From Candidatus Accumulibacter proximus (GTDB lineage: Bacteria; Pseudomonadota; Gammaproteobacteria; Burkholderiales; Rhodocyclaceae): a stretch of 64,000 nt of DNA. A model generated the notes under the pieces. It made no database searches and had not been told where the DNA came from. It saw only the letters and a list, made by a program, of their open reading frames with translations. The stretch is from assembly GCA_016709675.1 (NCBI GenBank), contig JADJMH010000006.1, positions 62,001 to 126,000 on the forward strand. Direction: 5' to 3'. Of the stretch, positions 1-9,603 are shown in pieces; the stretch's first letter is position 1, and each line of letters opens with the position of its first letter. The position numbers were made by a program, and so were the translations under genes.

Positions 1-3000
1 CACCATCCTGGCCGGGCGGGGCGACAAGACCATCGGCGGCGGTGACGGGGACGACACGCTGATCGTCAAACCTGCATATGAGGTCGCGAACCTGACCGAG
101 ACCATCGTGCTCGACGGCGGGCCAGGCAAGGACCTGCTGATCGGCGCGCAAGGGAACGAAACGTTCATCGTCGATGACGCAGGGGACGTCGTCGTTGACC
201 TCGGGGGAATGGACCGCGTCGAAAGCTCGGTCTCGTTCGTGCTTCCTGATGGCGTCGAGCACCTCGATCTCCAGGGTCTGGATGCGATTGACGGCATGGG
301 GAACGACAGTGCCAACCAGTTGCGTGGAAACAGCGCCGCCAACCGACTGTTCGGCGAGGGCGGAGCAGACACGCTGATCGGTGGCGACGGCTCCGATACC
401 TACGGCGTCGACGACGCCGGCGACCAGGTGATCGAAACCAACGCCGTCGCAGCCACGGGTGGCAGCGACCTCGTTCTCAGCGCGCTGGCCAGCTACACGC
501 TGCCGGACAACGTCGAGAACGGCCGGATCGTGGCGGGCGGGGCCGCCAACCTCGACGGCAACATCCTCGACAACCTGCTTGAAGCCGGCGTCGGCGACAA
601 CGTCATTGCCGGCGATGCCGGCAGCGACACCCTGTCCTGGGCCCATGGCGTCATTGCTGCCGGCGGCGTCAGCGCGAGTCTCGTCACCGGCACCGCCAGC
701 GGCGGCTCGGGGAGCGACCGCTTCACCGGCATCGAGCATTTGATCGGCTCAACGGACGACGACCGCCTCACCGGCGATGCAAACGCCAACAACCTGCAGG
801 GAGGTGCGGGCAACGACACGCTCGACGGCGGTGCCGGTGCCGATACGCTCGCCGGTGGCGATGGCAGCGACACGTATTACGTTGACAACGCTGGCGATGT
901 GGTGACCGAAACCAACGCCGATCCGGCGACTGGCGGCAGCGACGACGTCTACAGCTATCTGGCGGACTACATCCTGCCGGCCCAGGTCGAGAACGGCCGT
1001 ATCCTTTCGACCGGTGCCGCCAACCTCGCCGGCAACAGTCTCGACAACCTCCTTTACGCTGGCGCCGGCGACAACGTCATTGCCGGCGATGCCGGCAGCG
1101 ACACGCTCTCGTGGGCCTACGGCGTCATCGGTGCCAGCGGTGTCGTCGCAAGTCTCGTCACGGGAACCGCCAGTGGGGGCTCGGGCGCCGATACCTTCAG
1201 CGGCATCGAGCACCTGACCGGCTCCGCCAACGACGACAGCCTCACCGGCGACAGCAGTGGGAACGAGCTGAATGGAGCAGCCGGCAACGACACACTCGAC
1301 GGGGGGGCCGGTGTCGACACGCTCGCCGGTGGCGACGGCAGCGACACCTATTATGTTGATGACGCTGGCGATGTGGTGACCGAGACCAACGCCGATCCGG
1401 CGACTGGCGGCAGCGACGACGTCTACAGCTATCTGGCGGACTACATCCTGCCGGCCCAGGTCGAGAACGGCCGTATCCTTTCGACCGGTGCCGCCAACCT
1501 CGCCGGCAACAGTCTCGACAACCTCCTTTACGCTGGCGCCGGCGACAACGTCATTGCCGGCGATGCCGGCAGCGACACGCTCTCGTGGGCCTACGGGGTG
1601 ACGGGTGCTGCCGGCGTCAGTGCCAGCCTCGTCACCCACACGGCAAGCGACGGTTCTGGTGCCGATACCTTTACCGGCATCGAGCACCTGACCGGCTCCG
1701 CCAACGACGACAGCCTCACCGGCGACAGCAGTGGCAACGAGCTGAATGGAGCAGGCGGCAACGACTTGCTCATCGGTGGTGCCGGTGCCGACACACTCAT
1801 CGGTGGCAGCGGCGCCGACCAGATGATCGGCGGCGACGGATCCGACACCTACTACGTTGACGATTCCGGCGACGGGGTGACCGAAACCGACGCCGATCCG
1901 GCGACTGGCGGTAGCGACACCGTCTATAGCTTCCTCCGGGCCTATACGCTGCCCGACAACGTCGAGAACGGTGGTATCCGTTCAGCCACGGCTGCCGACC
2001 TCACCGGCAACGGTCTGGCCAACTTCCTTTACGGCGACACCGGGAACGACACACTGACCGGTGGTGGGGGCCGTGACACGTTCCACTTCTTGTTCGGCGC
2101 TGGCGACACCTCTGTGGACACCATTACGGACTTCACCACAGGCGCCAGCGGCGACCGCATTGCAATTCAGACATGGGGATTTACTGACTTTGTGTCAATC
2201 GAAAACCCCTTCGCTACCGGTCACCTCCGCTTGACCCAGGCGGGCCCCGATACCTTGCTTGAGGTGGATAGGGATGGTCCTGGGGCGGTCCCTTTCCAGG
2301 CGGTCGCGATCTTGAAGGGTGTCATCACGGGAAGTCTGGTAGCGGACAACTTCGTCTATGCTTCTCCTTTGCATCTGTGGGATCCCAAGAGTGGTACTCC
2401 GGGACCCGATTCATTGACTGGTACCGTAGGCAATGACACGCTTTCCGGCTATGCGGGCAACGATGTACTGAATGGCGGCGACGGCAATGATCGGCTTGAC
2501 GGCGGCGAGGACGACGACACTCTGACCGGCGGAGCGGGCTTTGACTCGTTCCTGGTCTGGTCCACCGACGGCGACACCTCTGCGGACACCATCACGGACT
2601 TCGATGCAGACGCGGCAGTCGGTTGGTACGACATGCTCATAATTCCTCTGACGGAATTCACCAACTACGAAATTGGGCGGAACGCTTTCGCCACCGGTCA
2701 CGCCCGCCTGACCCAGTCGGGCCCCGACACCTTGTTTGAACTGGATACGGATGGTCCTGGTGCCGCAGCTTTCCAGACGGCTGCCATCTTGCAGAATGTC
2801 ATCAAGGGGAATCTCACGTCCCTCAACTTCTTCGGTGGGAGCCCCGCGGTTATTGGAGGCACACCGGGAGCTGACTCACTGACCGGTACCGCAGGCAATG
2901 ACGAGATTTCCGGCTTTGCCGGCAACGATGTACTGAATGGCGGCGCCGGGAGTGATGAGCTTGAGGGCGGTGAGGGCGACGATACCCTGACCGGTGGTGC

Positions 3001-4354
3001 GGGTACCGACATCTTTCTGTCATGGAGTGGTCGTTTCGACACCTCCGAGGACACCGTCACGGACTTCGCCACCGGCTCCGGCGGCGACCGCCTCGAACTT
3101 CCCGAATGGCGATTTACCAATTTTGGCGGAGGGGAAAACCCCTTCGCCACTGGTCACGCTCGCTTGACCCAGTCGGGCCTCGACACCTTGCTCGAGCTGG
3201 ATACGGATGGTTCTGGCAGCCCGGGCGCGGCTCTCCAGACGGCGGCCATCTTGAAGAATGTCATCAAGGGCAATCTGACCATCGACAACTTCCGGGGCAT
3301 AGATCCCAGGGTCATCGGGGGTACTCCTGAAGCCAACTCTCTGACCGGCAGCGTAGGCAATGACACAGTCTTTGGCCTTGCCGGCGACGACACCTTGGCT
3401 GGCTTGGCTGGCCGCGACCAGCTTGATGGCGGACCAGGCAACGATTTACTCAACGGCGGAGACGGCGAGGATTTGCTTCTAGGGGACGAAGGTAACGACA
3501 CCCTCGACGGTGGTGCAGGTATTGACTCCTTGATCGGCTTCACCGGCGACGACACCTATCTTGTCGATCGGCCTGACGACTCCATCATCGAGAGTATCGA
3601 TTTCGGCAACGATTCGGCCAATGTTCTCCTCCCCGCCGCGGGCACCTTCACCCTTCCCGCCAATGTCGAGAATGCCAGCATCGGTAATGTCACGCCCGGG
3701 GTCAACCTCGTCGGCAATGTCCAGAACAATGCGCTGACCGGCAACGCGACGGCCAACAATCTCTCGGGCCTTGTCGGTGACGACACCCTCGACGGCGCGG
3801 CTGGCGACGACAGCCTCGACGGCGGCGTGGGCAACGACAGCCTCGTCGGCGGCCTCGGCAACGACACCCTGGCGGGTGGCACAGGCGACGACACACTGCA
3901 GGGCAACGAAGGCAACGACCTCTATCTCGTCGACAGCGCGGACGACGTGGTGACCGAAGCGTTCGACCAGGGACTTGACCGGGTCGAGACCGCGCTCGCC
4001 AGCTACACCCTGAGTGCTGACGTCGAGAACCTTACCTACACCGGTGCCTCGCCGTTCTCCGGCACCGGCAACGGCGGCAACAACAACCTCATCGGCGGGG
4101 CCGGCAACGACAGCCTCAGCGGCCTGGCCGGCAACGACACGCTCATCGGCAACGCCGGCAACGACACGCTGAATGGTGGCACCGGCAACGACAGCCTGGT
4201 CGGCGGGCTCGGCGATGACCTTTATCTCGTCACCGACGACGGCGACGCCGTCGTCGAAGCGACCCCTGGGCGGCGTCGATCGCGTCGACACCGATCTCGC
4301 CAACTACACCCTCACCGCCGAAGTCGAGCAGCTCAGCTACATCGGCGTCGGTGA
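1..4354 (+). CDS. RTX calcium-binding repeat protein, fragment 1 (5' end off window, 3' end frameshifted)
   Basis: This is the middle of a giant secreted repeat protein; the frame is already open at base 2 and no start is in the window. It is packed with GGxGxDxLx nonapeptides such as GGAGNDTLDGG, which in RTX proteins fold into calcium-binding beta-rolls after type I secretion. Between roughly bases 388 and 1860 the nonapeptides sit in a 158-residue module, and from about 2044 to 3360 a second module containing FATGHxRLTQ is repeated three times. The frame is lost near base 4265, where GACCCCTGGG replaces the GACCGTGGG of the next repeat copy; the 29 residues before the stop at 4354 are out-of-frame and arginine-rich. 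The true protein continues in the next entry. The function could be adhesin, surface layer or biofilm matrix; no catalytic domain is visible. Confidence 0.85.
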   Translation, partial: TILAGRGDKTIGGGDGDDTLIVKPAYEVANLTETIVLDGGPGKDLLIGAQGNETFIVDDAGDVVVDLGGMDRVESSVSFVLPDGVEHLDLQGLDAIDGMGNDSANQLRGNSAANRLFGEGGADTLIGGDGSDTYGVDDAGDQVIETNAVAATGGSDLVLSALASYTLPDNVENGRIVAGGAANLDGNILDNLLEAGVGDNVIAGDAGSDTLSWAHGVIAAGGVSASLVTGTASGGSGSDRFTGIEHLIGSTDDDRLTGDANANNLQGGAGNDTLDGGAGADTLAGGDGSDTYYVDNAGDVVTETNADPATGGSDDVYSYLADYILPAQVENGRILSTGAANLAGNSLDNLLYAGAGDNVIAGDAGSDTLSWAYGVIGASGVVASLVTGTASGGSGADTFSGIEHLTGSANDDSLTGDSSGNELNGAAGNDTLDGGAGVDTLAGGDGSDTYYVDDAGDVVTETNADPATGGSDDVYSYLADYILPAQVENGRILSTGAANLAGNSLDNLLYAGAGDNVIAGDAGSDTLSWAYGVTGAAGVSASLVTHTASDGSGADTFTGIEHLTGSANDDSLTGDSSGNELNGAGGNDLLIGGAGADTLIGGSGADQMIGGDGSDTYYVDDSGDGVTETDADPATGGSDTVYSFLRAYTLPDNVENGGIRSATAADLTGNGLANFLYGDTGNDTLTGGGGRDTFHFLFGAGDTSVDTITDFTTGASGDRIAIQTWGFTDFVSIENPFATGHLRLTQAGPDTLLEVDRDGPGAVPFQAVAILKGVITGSLVADNFVYASPLHLWDPKSGTPGPDSLTGTVGNDTLSGYAGNDVLNGGDGNDRLDGGEDDDTLTGGAGFDSFLVWSTDGDTSADTITDFDADAAVGWYDMLIIPLTEFTNYEIGRNAFATGHARLTQSGPDTLFELDTDGPGAAAFQTAAILQNVIKGNLTSLNFFGGSPAVIGGTPGADSLTGTAGNDEISGFAGNDVLNGGAGSDELEGGEGDDTLTGGAGTDIFLSWSGRFDTSEDTVTDFATGSGGDRLELPEWRFTNFGGGENPFATGHARLTQSGLDTLLELDTDGSGSPGAALQTAAILKNVIKGNLTIDNFRGIDPRVIGGTPEANSLTGSVGNDTVFGLAGDDTLAGLAGRDQLDGGPGNDLLNGGDGEDLLLGDEGNDTLDGGAGIDSLIGFTGDDTYLVDRPDDSIIESIDFGNDSANVLLPAAGTFTLPANVENASIGNVTPGVNLVGNVQNNALTGNATANNLSGLVGDDTLDGAAGDDSLDGGVGNDSLVGGLGNDTLAGGTGDDTLQGNEGNDLYLVDSADDVVTEAFDQGLDRVETALASYTLSADVENLTYTGASPFSGTGNGGNNNLIGGAGNDSLSGLAGNDTLIGNAGNDTLNGGTGNDSLVGGLGDDLYLVTDDGDAVVEATPGRRRSRRHRSRQLHPHRRSRAAQLHRRR
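388..1860 (+). repeat. Tandem 474-bp (158-residue) RTX modules
   Basis: A module of 474 bp recurs head to tail. The segment starting at 961 recurs at 1435 almost unchanged for more than 150 bp, and a more diverged copy starts near 487. Each module has a nonapeptide block, a YxVDxAGD strand, a VENGRI segment, a GDAGSDTLSWA segment and a TGIEHLTGS segment. The near identity of two neighbouring copies points to recent duplication or gene conversion. Confidence 0.8.
2044..3360 (+). repeat. Three tandem modules of about 468 bp with FATGHxRLTQ motif
   Basis: Three copies of a module contain, in order, DTxTDF, a hydrophobic segment, NPFATGHxRLTQ, PDTLxExDxDG, AILKxVIKGNL and a block of nonapeptides. 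Copies begin near 2044, 2515 and 2980. The third-position GC is visibly lower here than in the flanking RTX repeats, which suggests a different origin for this domain. Confidence 0.7.
3731..3872 (+). repeat. 142-bp exact direct repeat, copy 1 (copy 2 at 4971-5112)
   Basis: Bases 3731-3872 are identical to 4971-5112, 1240 bp downstream. The stretch codes for a run of RTX nonapeptides. Exact repeats of this length inside a repeat gene can recombine and also confuse assembly. Confidence 0.85.
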
Positions 4355-7037
4355 CTTCACCGGCACCGGACAAGGCCTCAACAACCGCCTGACCGGCGTT
4401 GCCGGCAACGACAGCCTCAGCGGTCTCGCCGGCAACGACACCCTGATCGGTGGCGCGGGCAACGACAGCCTGGTCGGCGGGCTTGGCGATGACCTTTATC
4501 TCGTCACCGACGACGGCGACGCCGTCGTCGAAGCGACCGTGGGCGGCGTCGATCGCGTCGACACCGATCTCGCCAGCTACACCCTCACCGCCGAAGTCGA
4601 GCAGCTCAGCTACATCGGCGTTGCTCACTTCACCGGCACCGGACAAGGCCTCAACAACACCCTGACCGGCGGCGCCGGCAACGACAGCCTCAGCGGTCTC
4701 GCCGGCAACGACACCCTGATCGGCAACGCCGGCAACGACACGCTCGATGGCGGGGTGGGCAGCGACAGCCTGGTTGGCGGAGCAGGCGACGACGTCTACG
4801 GGCTTGACGTCCTCGGCGATACCGTCAGCGAGGCGGCGTCGGCAGGAACCGACCGCGTCGAGCTCGCGCTGAGCGCGGGCGGCACTTACACCCTGACGGC
4901 CAACGTCGAGCACGCGACGATTGTCAACGCCACGCCCGGCGTCAATCTCCTCGGCAATACCGAGAACAATGCGCTGACCGGCAACGCGACGGCCAACAAT
5001 CTCTCGGGCCTTGTCGGTGACGACACCCTCGACGGCGCGGCTGGCGACGACAGCCTCGACGGCGGCGTGGGCAACGACAGCCTCGTCGGCGGCCTCGGCA
5101 ACGACACCCTGGTCGGTGGCGACGGTGACGACTGGCTCGGTGCCGGCACTGGCGTTGACCTCGTCGACGGCGGCGCCGACAGCGACACGCTGATCGTTCT
5201 GGGCGATTTCGCCGATTACACCGTCACCCGGCGGAACGAGACCGACACTCAACTGGTGAATGCCGTCACCGGCGAAGGCATCACCGTTCGCAACGTCGAA
5301 TCCGTCACCTTCCTCGACCGCGCCCGCTCGTTGGCCGACGTCCTGCTGAACATCATCAGTGCCTACAACGACTCAATCGTCGGCAATCCCGGCAACGACC
5401 TGCGCGACGGTCTGGCCGGCAACGACACCCTCACCGGCCTGGCCGGCAACGACACCCTGATCGGCGGTACTGGCGCCGACCGCCTGATCGGCGGTGCCGG
5501 CGACGACACCTACGAAGTCGACGTCGCCGGTGACCTCATCACCGAGCAGGAGGCCGAAGGCACCGACCAGGTCAACATCGCCTTCGTCGCTGCCGGCAGC
5601 TACACCCTGGTTGCCGAGCTCGAACACGCCACCGTCACCGCTCCCGCGGCGATCGCCGTCAACGTCACCGGCAACGAACTCGACAACCGCCTCACCGGCA
5701 ACGCCGCTGCCAACGTCCTCACCGGTCTCGCCGGCAACGACACCCTGATCGGCGGCCCCGGCAGCGATACGCTGGTCGGCGGGGGCGGTGACGACCAGTA
5801 CCAGATCGACGTCGCCAGCGACCTCGTCACCGAAGCCGTCAATGACGGCAACGATCTCGTGAAGATCGCCTTGACCAGTACCGGCAGCTACACCCTGACC
5901 GCCCACGTCGAGAAGGCCCTCGTCACCTCACCGGGCGACAGCTTCGCCGTCCATGTCACCGGCAACGCCCTCGCCAACACCCTCACCGGCCACGCCGGCG
6001 CCAACAGCCTCCTTGGCCGCGACGGCAACGACACCCTCGATGGGCGCGGCGGCAACGACACGCTCGACGGCGGCCTCGGCAGCGACACCGCCATCCTCGC
6101 CGGTGTCCTCAACGATTACACCATCAGCCGCCCGTCGACGACGCAGACCAGCCTCACCCATCTGCCCAGCGGCCAAACCGTCCTGATCAGCCGCATCGAG
6201 TTCATCACCTTTACCGGTGACGCGAGCAGCAAGACACCGGCCGAGCTGATTGCCCGGATCAGCTCGCCGGGCAACGACACGCTCATCGGTACCGGCGGCG
6301 ACGACACCCTCGCCGGCGCGCTCGGCAACGACCTCCTTGTCGGCGGCTTCGGCAACGACGACCTGCAGGGCGGCGACGGCATCGACCTCCTCGATGGCGG
6401 TGCCGGCAGCGACACCTACCAGTTCGCCATCGGCGGTGGCGACGACGTCATCAACCAGAACGACCCCCTCGCCGAGTCGATCGACACGGTTGAACTGGCC
6501 ATCCCGATCGGCGATCTCAGCACCGGCGAAACCACGCTGACGCGCGACCCGCACAGCGACGACGACCTGCTGATCACGGTCACTTCCGGACCAGCCGGCG
6601 CCGAAGTCGTCGATCACCTCGTCGTCGATGATTTCTTCAGCAACGACCTGGTCAATCTCGGTGGCGCCATCGACCAGATTCGCTTCCTCAGCAACGGCAG
6701 CGTCCTGACGCAGGCGCAGATTCTTGCCGAATTGCTCAAGGGAACCAGCGGCGATGACTGGTTGCGCGGTTACGCCAACAGCAACGACAGCATCGCCGGT
6801 GGCGCCGGCAACGACACGCTCGGCGGCGCCACCGGCAACGACACCTTGAGCGGCGGTCTGGGCAACGACTCGCTGTCGGGCGACGCCGGTGCCGACCTGC
6901 TCGATGGCGGCGCCAGCGACGACCAGGTCTCTGGCGGCGACGGCAACGACACGCTGAGCGGTAGCGGGGGCAACGACACGATCTCCGGTGGGGCCGGCGA
7001 CGACACGCTCAGCGGCGGCGTGGTGCCGACCGGTTGA
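4266..7037 (+). CDS. RTX calcium-binding repeat protein, fragment 2
   Basis: This is the continuation of the same RTX protein in the +1 shifted frame. It starts with a repeat in which GGVDRVDTDLANYTLTAEVE is followed by GNDSLSGLAGNDTLIGG-type nonapeptides, then a near-identical second copy about 270 bp later. A 142-bp stretch at 4971-5112 is identical to 3731-3872 in fragment 1, which ties the two fragments to one gene. Further on come modules of the DTYEVDVAGDLITE type and a segment around 6480-6700 without nonapeptides. An ATG in this frame at 4173 lies inside the other frame's coding sequence and is not a likely start. The frame ends in SGGVVPTG and a stop at 7037, but the nonapeptide pattern continues past it in another frame, so this stop is probably caused by a lost base near 7020. 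Confidence 0.82.
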   Translation: MGGVDRVDTDLANYTLTAEVEQLSYIGVGDFTGTGQGLNNRLTGVAGNDSLSGLAGNDTLIGGAGNDSLVGGLGDDLYLVTDDGDAVVEATVGGVDRVDTDLASYTLTAEVEQLSYIGVAHFTGTGQGLNNTLTGGAGNDSLSGLAGNDTLIGNAGNDTLDGGVGSDSLVGGAGDDVYGLDVLGDTVSEAASAGTDRVELALSAGGTYTLTANVEHATIVNATPGVNLLGNTENNALTGNATANNLSGLVGDDTLDGAAGDDSLDGGVGNDSLVGGLGNDTLVGGDGDDWLGAGTGVDLVDGGADSDTLIVLGDFADYTVTRRNETDTQLVNAVTGEGITVRNVESVTFLDRARSLADVLLNIISAYNDSIVGNPGNDLRDGLAGNDTLTGLAGNDTLIGGTGADRLIGGAGDDTYEVDVAGDLITEQEAEGTDQVNIAFVAAGSYTLVAELEHATVTAPAAIAVNVTGNELDNRLTGNAAANVLTGLAGNDTLIGGPGSDTLVGGGGDDQYQIDVASDLVTEAVNDGNDLVKIALTSTGSYTLTAHVEKALVTSPGDSFAVHVTGNALANTLTGHAGANSLLGRDGNDTLDGRGGNDTLDGGLGSDTAILAGVLNDYTISRPSTTQTSLTHLPSGQTVLISRIEFITFTGDASSKTPAELIARISSPGNDTLIGTGGDDTLAGALGNDLLVGGFGNDDLQGGDGIDLLDGGAGSDTYQFAIGGGDDVINQNDPLAESIDTVELAIPIGDLSTGETTLTRDPHSDDDLLITVTSGPAGAEVVDHLVVDDFFSNDLVNLGGAIDQIRFLSNGSVLTQAQILAELLKGTSGDDWLRGYANSNDSIAGGAGNDTLGGATGNDTLSGGLGNDSLSGDAGADLLDGGASDDQVSGGDGNDTLSGSGGNDTISGGAGDDTLSGGVVPTG
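4971..5112 (+). repeat. 142-bp exact direct repeat, copy 2
   Basis: This is the second copy of the stretch at 3731-3872 and lies beyond the first frameshift, showing that both frames belong to one repeat gene. Confidence 0.85.
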
Positions 7038-7336
7038 GCGGTGGCGATGGCGCGGACCGCTTCGTCTTCGATACCGCCGACGCGCTGTCCCATGCCGATC
7101 TGATCACCGACTTCGTCAGCGGCGTCGACCGGATCGCGCTCAAGGCGAGCGTGTTCACAGGGCTCGGCGCCGTCGGGGCAACGGTCGGCCTGAGCGATCA
7201 CCTGACCTACGACAGCGGCACCGGAGCACTGGCCTACGATGCCGACGGGGTCGGGGGGGAGGCTGCGGTGACCTTCGCGACGCTGGGGGCCGGAACCCAT
7301 CCGGCCACGCTGGGGATGGACTTCCTGATCGTCTGA
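7022..7336 (+). CDS. RTX protein, C-terminal fragment 3 with secretion-type C-terminus
   Basis: This is the last part of the RTX protein, read in a third frame. It resumes as GADRLSGGDGADRFVFDTAD and goes on to LITDFVSGVDRIALK, the FxFxxADxITDF pattern that ends many type I secreted RTX proteins and leads into the uncleaved C-terminal secretion signal. It ends in the hydrophobic FLIV before the stop at 7334-7336. An ATG-like start at 7034 exists, but no ribosome binding site is convincing, so this is read as the natural C-terminus of fragments 1 and 2 rather than as a separate gene. One base inserted near 7021 would join it to fragment 2. Confidence 0.75.
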   Translation, partial: GADRLSGGDGADRFVFDTADALSHADLITDFVSGVDRIALKASVFTGLGAVGATVGLSDHLTYDSGTGALAYDADGVGGEAAVTFATLGAGTHPATLGMDFLIV

Positions 7337-7367
7337 CGGAGCGGCGCCTGGGCACGCCCGGCAGGGC

Positions 7368-7392
7368 GCGGCGCCTCGGGCGGGGGCGCCGC
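7368..7392. terminator. Stem-loop between convergent genes
   Basis: GCGGCGCC at 7368-7375 can pair with GGCGCCGC at 7385-7392 across a 9-base loop. It lies between the end of the RTX gene (+) and the end of the methyltransferase gene (-), where a two-way terminator is expected. There is no T-run on either side, so intrinsic termination is not certain. Confidence 0.3.
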
Positions 7393-7394
7393 CT

Positions 7395-7998
7395 TCAGCG
7401 CGGGAAATGCACGCCAGCCAGGGTCCGCAGGGCGGATTCCGGCTGCTGCGTTTTCGTGGCGATCACCCACAGCGCGTAGGCCGGCGCCGGTCGGCGCCGG
7501 CCGATGACCGAGGCGAATCCCGATTCCCGTACGGCGCTCATCAGGCTGCGCAGCGTGAAGCCGCTGTGGTGCGCCATCCAGAGGTTGCCGCCGGCAAGCG
7601 CCGGACGATGACCGTAGAGGATGTCCAGCGGGCTGATCGGACCGGCTGGGGATTGATAGGCGGGTTCCATGAGTTTGTCCTGCGCAATCAGTTCGGCGAC
7701 GGATTGCAGGTCCGGACAGGTAATGACGGCAAACCCCTCCGGACCCGAGAACGCGGTGGAACTCCTTGAGCGCCACCGGGACTTCATGCGGGTAGAGATG
7801 CTCGATGTTGTGGGAGGAGTAGAGCGCGTCCATGCTGCCGTTCGCCACCAGAGCCATGTCGGTGATCGTCCCGACGATGTCGGGTTGCACCGCGCTGTCG
7901 ATGTCCAGCCGGCATTCGTGCCAGTCTGGTGTGTTGAAACCGGCTGTCGTCCGGTCCTTCCGTTGCCTGCCACAGCCGACATGCAGGAAATTCGCCAT
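7395..7998 (-). pseudogene. Class I SAM-dependent methyltransferase, frameshifted
   Basis: The protein starts MANFLHVGCG at 7998, with an AAGGAAAA ribosome binding site just upstream. LHVGCG is the SAM-binding motif I, followed by LDIDSAV (acidic motif II), MDALYSSHNIEHLYP and EFHRVL, the usual order in small Rossmann methyltransferases linked to glycan or glycosyltransferase genes. After EFHRVL the frame changes: one G too many in the GGGG run opposite 7734-7737 moves the rest (GFAVITCPDLQSVAEL to AGVHFPR) into another frame, ending at 7395. Repaired, it would be about 200 residues. It follows the glycosyltransferase on the same strand with an 11-base gap, so the two are probably one transcript. 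The shift sits in a homopolymer and may be a sequencing error. The substrate is unknown. Confidence 0.7.
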
Positions 7999-8009
7999 TG
8001 GTTTTTCCT

Positions 8010-9254
8010 TCAGGAACTGGCCGCCTGGCCAACGCGGCGCAGGAGCTCGACCTGCGCCGGCAGGCAACGGGTCTTCAGATCGTATCCCTGGACAATGTGC
8101 TGCCGTGCCGCGCGTCGCAACGGGATCAGCTCAGCGCGACGTTGCAGTGCGTCAGCAACAGTCAGGGCAATCTGGTGCGCATCGAAGAAATCGACCAGCA
8201 AGCCGGTTCGGCCGTGCTCGATCAGCTCCTCGACCGGCGCTGTGCGTGAAGCGACGATGAGGCAGCCGATGCTCATCGCTTCCATCAGTGACCAGCTCAG
8301 GACGAACGGGTAGGTGAGGTAGAGATGCACGGCTGCAACCTGCATCAACTGGGTCAGTACCTCGTGTGGCAGCCTGCCGACGAAGTGCACCCGCCTGCGG
8401 TCGATACGATCGGCCACTTCATTGAAAAAGACGTCCTTCCAGGTGGTCCCGGCAGGTGGTGCCGCGCCGTAGCTGACGCCATGACCGCCGACGACGACAA
8501 CCTGCAGCCTGGGACGCAGGACGAGCAGCTCCGGCAGTGCGCGCATGAAGATGTGGTAGCCTCGATAGGGCTCAAGCTCGCGAGCGACGAAGGTGACGAC
8601 TTCGTCGGTCGACCCGAGATCCAGGCCCGCTCGTTTCAGGTGGACACGGGCACCCGGGTTTGGCTTGAGGCGCTCGCTGTCGATTCCGTCATGAATGACC
8701 GAGATCTTTTGCCGGAGCAGTTGCGGATGCCGGTCGCGCTGAAAGCGCGTCGGCGAAAGTCCCTGGTCCGCCGCCACCAGTGCATGCAGGAGATGGGTGT
8801 TCTTCAGCCGCAGGCGCTCGAGACCTTCGAGACTCGATCGCGTGAATTCCGGGTCAAAGTAGGCGTCCCCGCCTTCCGTCCCGTAGAAGTACTCGGCATA
8901 GACGATCAACGGCACGCCGGGAAAGACATCCTTGATGAAATAGGCTTCGCCCCAGCCCGAGTGGGCGACGATGACGTCCGGGACAAATCCCTGCTCTTTC
9001 AGGCGGCTCAGACAACGGGCGACCGAATGGCCGCGCGTGGTCTTGGCCAGGGTTTCCTGCACGTCGATTGGCGCCTCCTTGAAGGCTTCGGCGTTGGCCG
9101 CTTGCGGCCGATGGAGAATCACCCTGACGCCCGCTGTCGCGTACGCCGGTCTGTTGATGCCGAGCGCGATCACCTCGTCACCGCCGGCGGCGAGCGCCGG
9201 CGCCAGGTGCTTGAACTGCCCGGGAAAATTCTGGTGGATGAAAATGATCTTCAT
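8010..9254 (-). CDS. Glycosyltransferase family 4 protein
   Basis: This is a 414-residue GT-B fold glycosyltransferase. The N-terminus MKIIFIHQNFPGQFKHLAPA is the typical first strand and loop of GT4 enzymes, with a glycine-containing loop for substrate binding. The C-terminal nucleotide-sugar domain shows HDGIDSERLKPN (about residue 190), VTFVARELEPYRGYH (about 220), and an EX7E-like region, LMEAMSIGCLIVASRTAPVE (about 320-345), ending HGRTGLLVDF. It transfers a sugar from a nucleotide donor to an unknown acceptor, probably an exopolysaccharide or glycan, in the cytoplasm. The start at 9254 is the only Met before the conserved first strand. The methyltransferase follows it on the same strand. 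A long open frame on the opposite strand (8325-9380) is a shadow. Confidence 0.85.
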   Translation of the reverse strand: MKIIFIHQNFPGQFKHLAPALAAGGDEVIALGINRPAYATAGVRVILHRPQAANAEAFKEAPIDVQETLAKTTRGHSVARCLSRLKEQGFVPDVIVAHSGWGEAYFIKDVFPGVPLIVYAEYFYGTEGGDAYFDPEFTRSSLEGLERLRLKNTHLLHALVAADQGLSPTRFQRDRHPQLLRQKISVIHDGIDSERLKPNPGARVHLKRAGLDLGSTDEVVTFVARELEPYRGYHIFMRALPELLVLRPRLQVVVVGGHGVSYGAAPPAGTTWKDVFFNEVADRIDRRRVHFVGRLPHEVLTQLMQVAAVHLYLTYPFVLSWSLMEAMSIGCLIVASRTAPVEELIEHGRTGLLVDFFDAHQIALTVADALQRRAELIPLRRAARQHIVQGYDLKTRCLPAQVELLRRVGQAASS

Positions 9255-9603
9255 GGCTATGGCCTCTCGACGCGAGTTGGAGGCAGGCTCCGGCCTGAGG
9301 ACGTCCGCGGCAGAGCCGCCATTATCGCGCCAACCGGGCCGCGCGGCACGCGCGGCGTCGCTGCCTCCAGGATCCCATGATCGCTGAGATTGACGCCGCT
9401 CGATCGGGGCTCATATACTCTTGCCGCTGCGGTTTGATTTTCTGTCTTTCAGGTGGGGAATGGGCCGCTGTTCATCACGACGGCGTCCGAACTGCTTGCG
9501 AGCGGGCCCGTCTCCGCCGCGCTGGCGAAGCAACTGGTGGTGGATCACGTGTTTGCAGCCGCAGTATTGACGAACGGCTCATGGAAAGGCGGGAGGCGAT
9601 GGC
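9255..9603. other. Intergenic region between divergent glycosyltransferase and eboA
   Basis: These 349 bases separate two divergent transcription units and should carry both promoters. No clear -35/-10 pair was identified. The right half contains a possible small reading frame, listed separately. Confidence 0.4.

Noticed and set aside
493..4303. Several long opposite-strand frames within the RTX region (for example 749-1687 and 3479-4303)
   Set aside because: They mirror the RTX nonapeptides in the reverse frame, have biased composition and match no protein family; the plus-strand repeat protein explains the region.
388..7000. CRISPR-like regular repeats
   Set aside because: The repeats are coding RTX modules with 27-base sub-units; there are no unrelated spacers of constant length and no cas genes.
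8325..9380. Plus-strand frame of 351 codons opposite the glycosyltransferase
   Set aside because: The minus-strand frame has clear GT4 motifs; the plus frame is a shadow caused by high GC.
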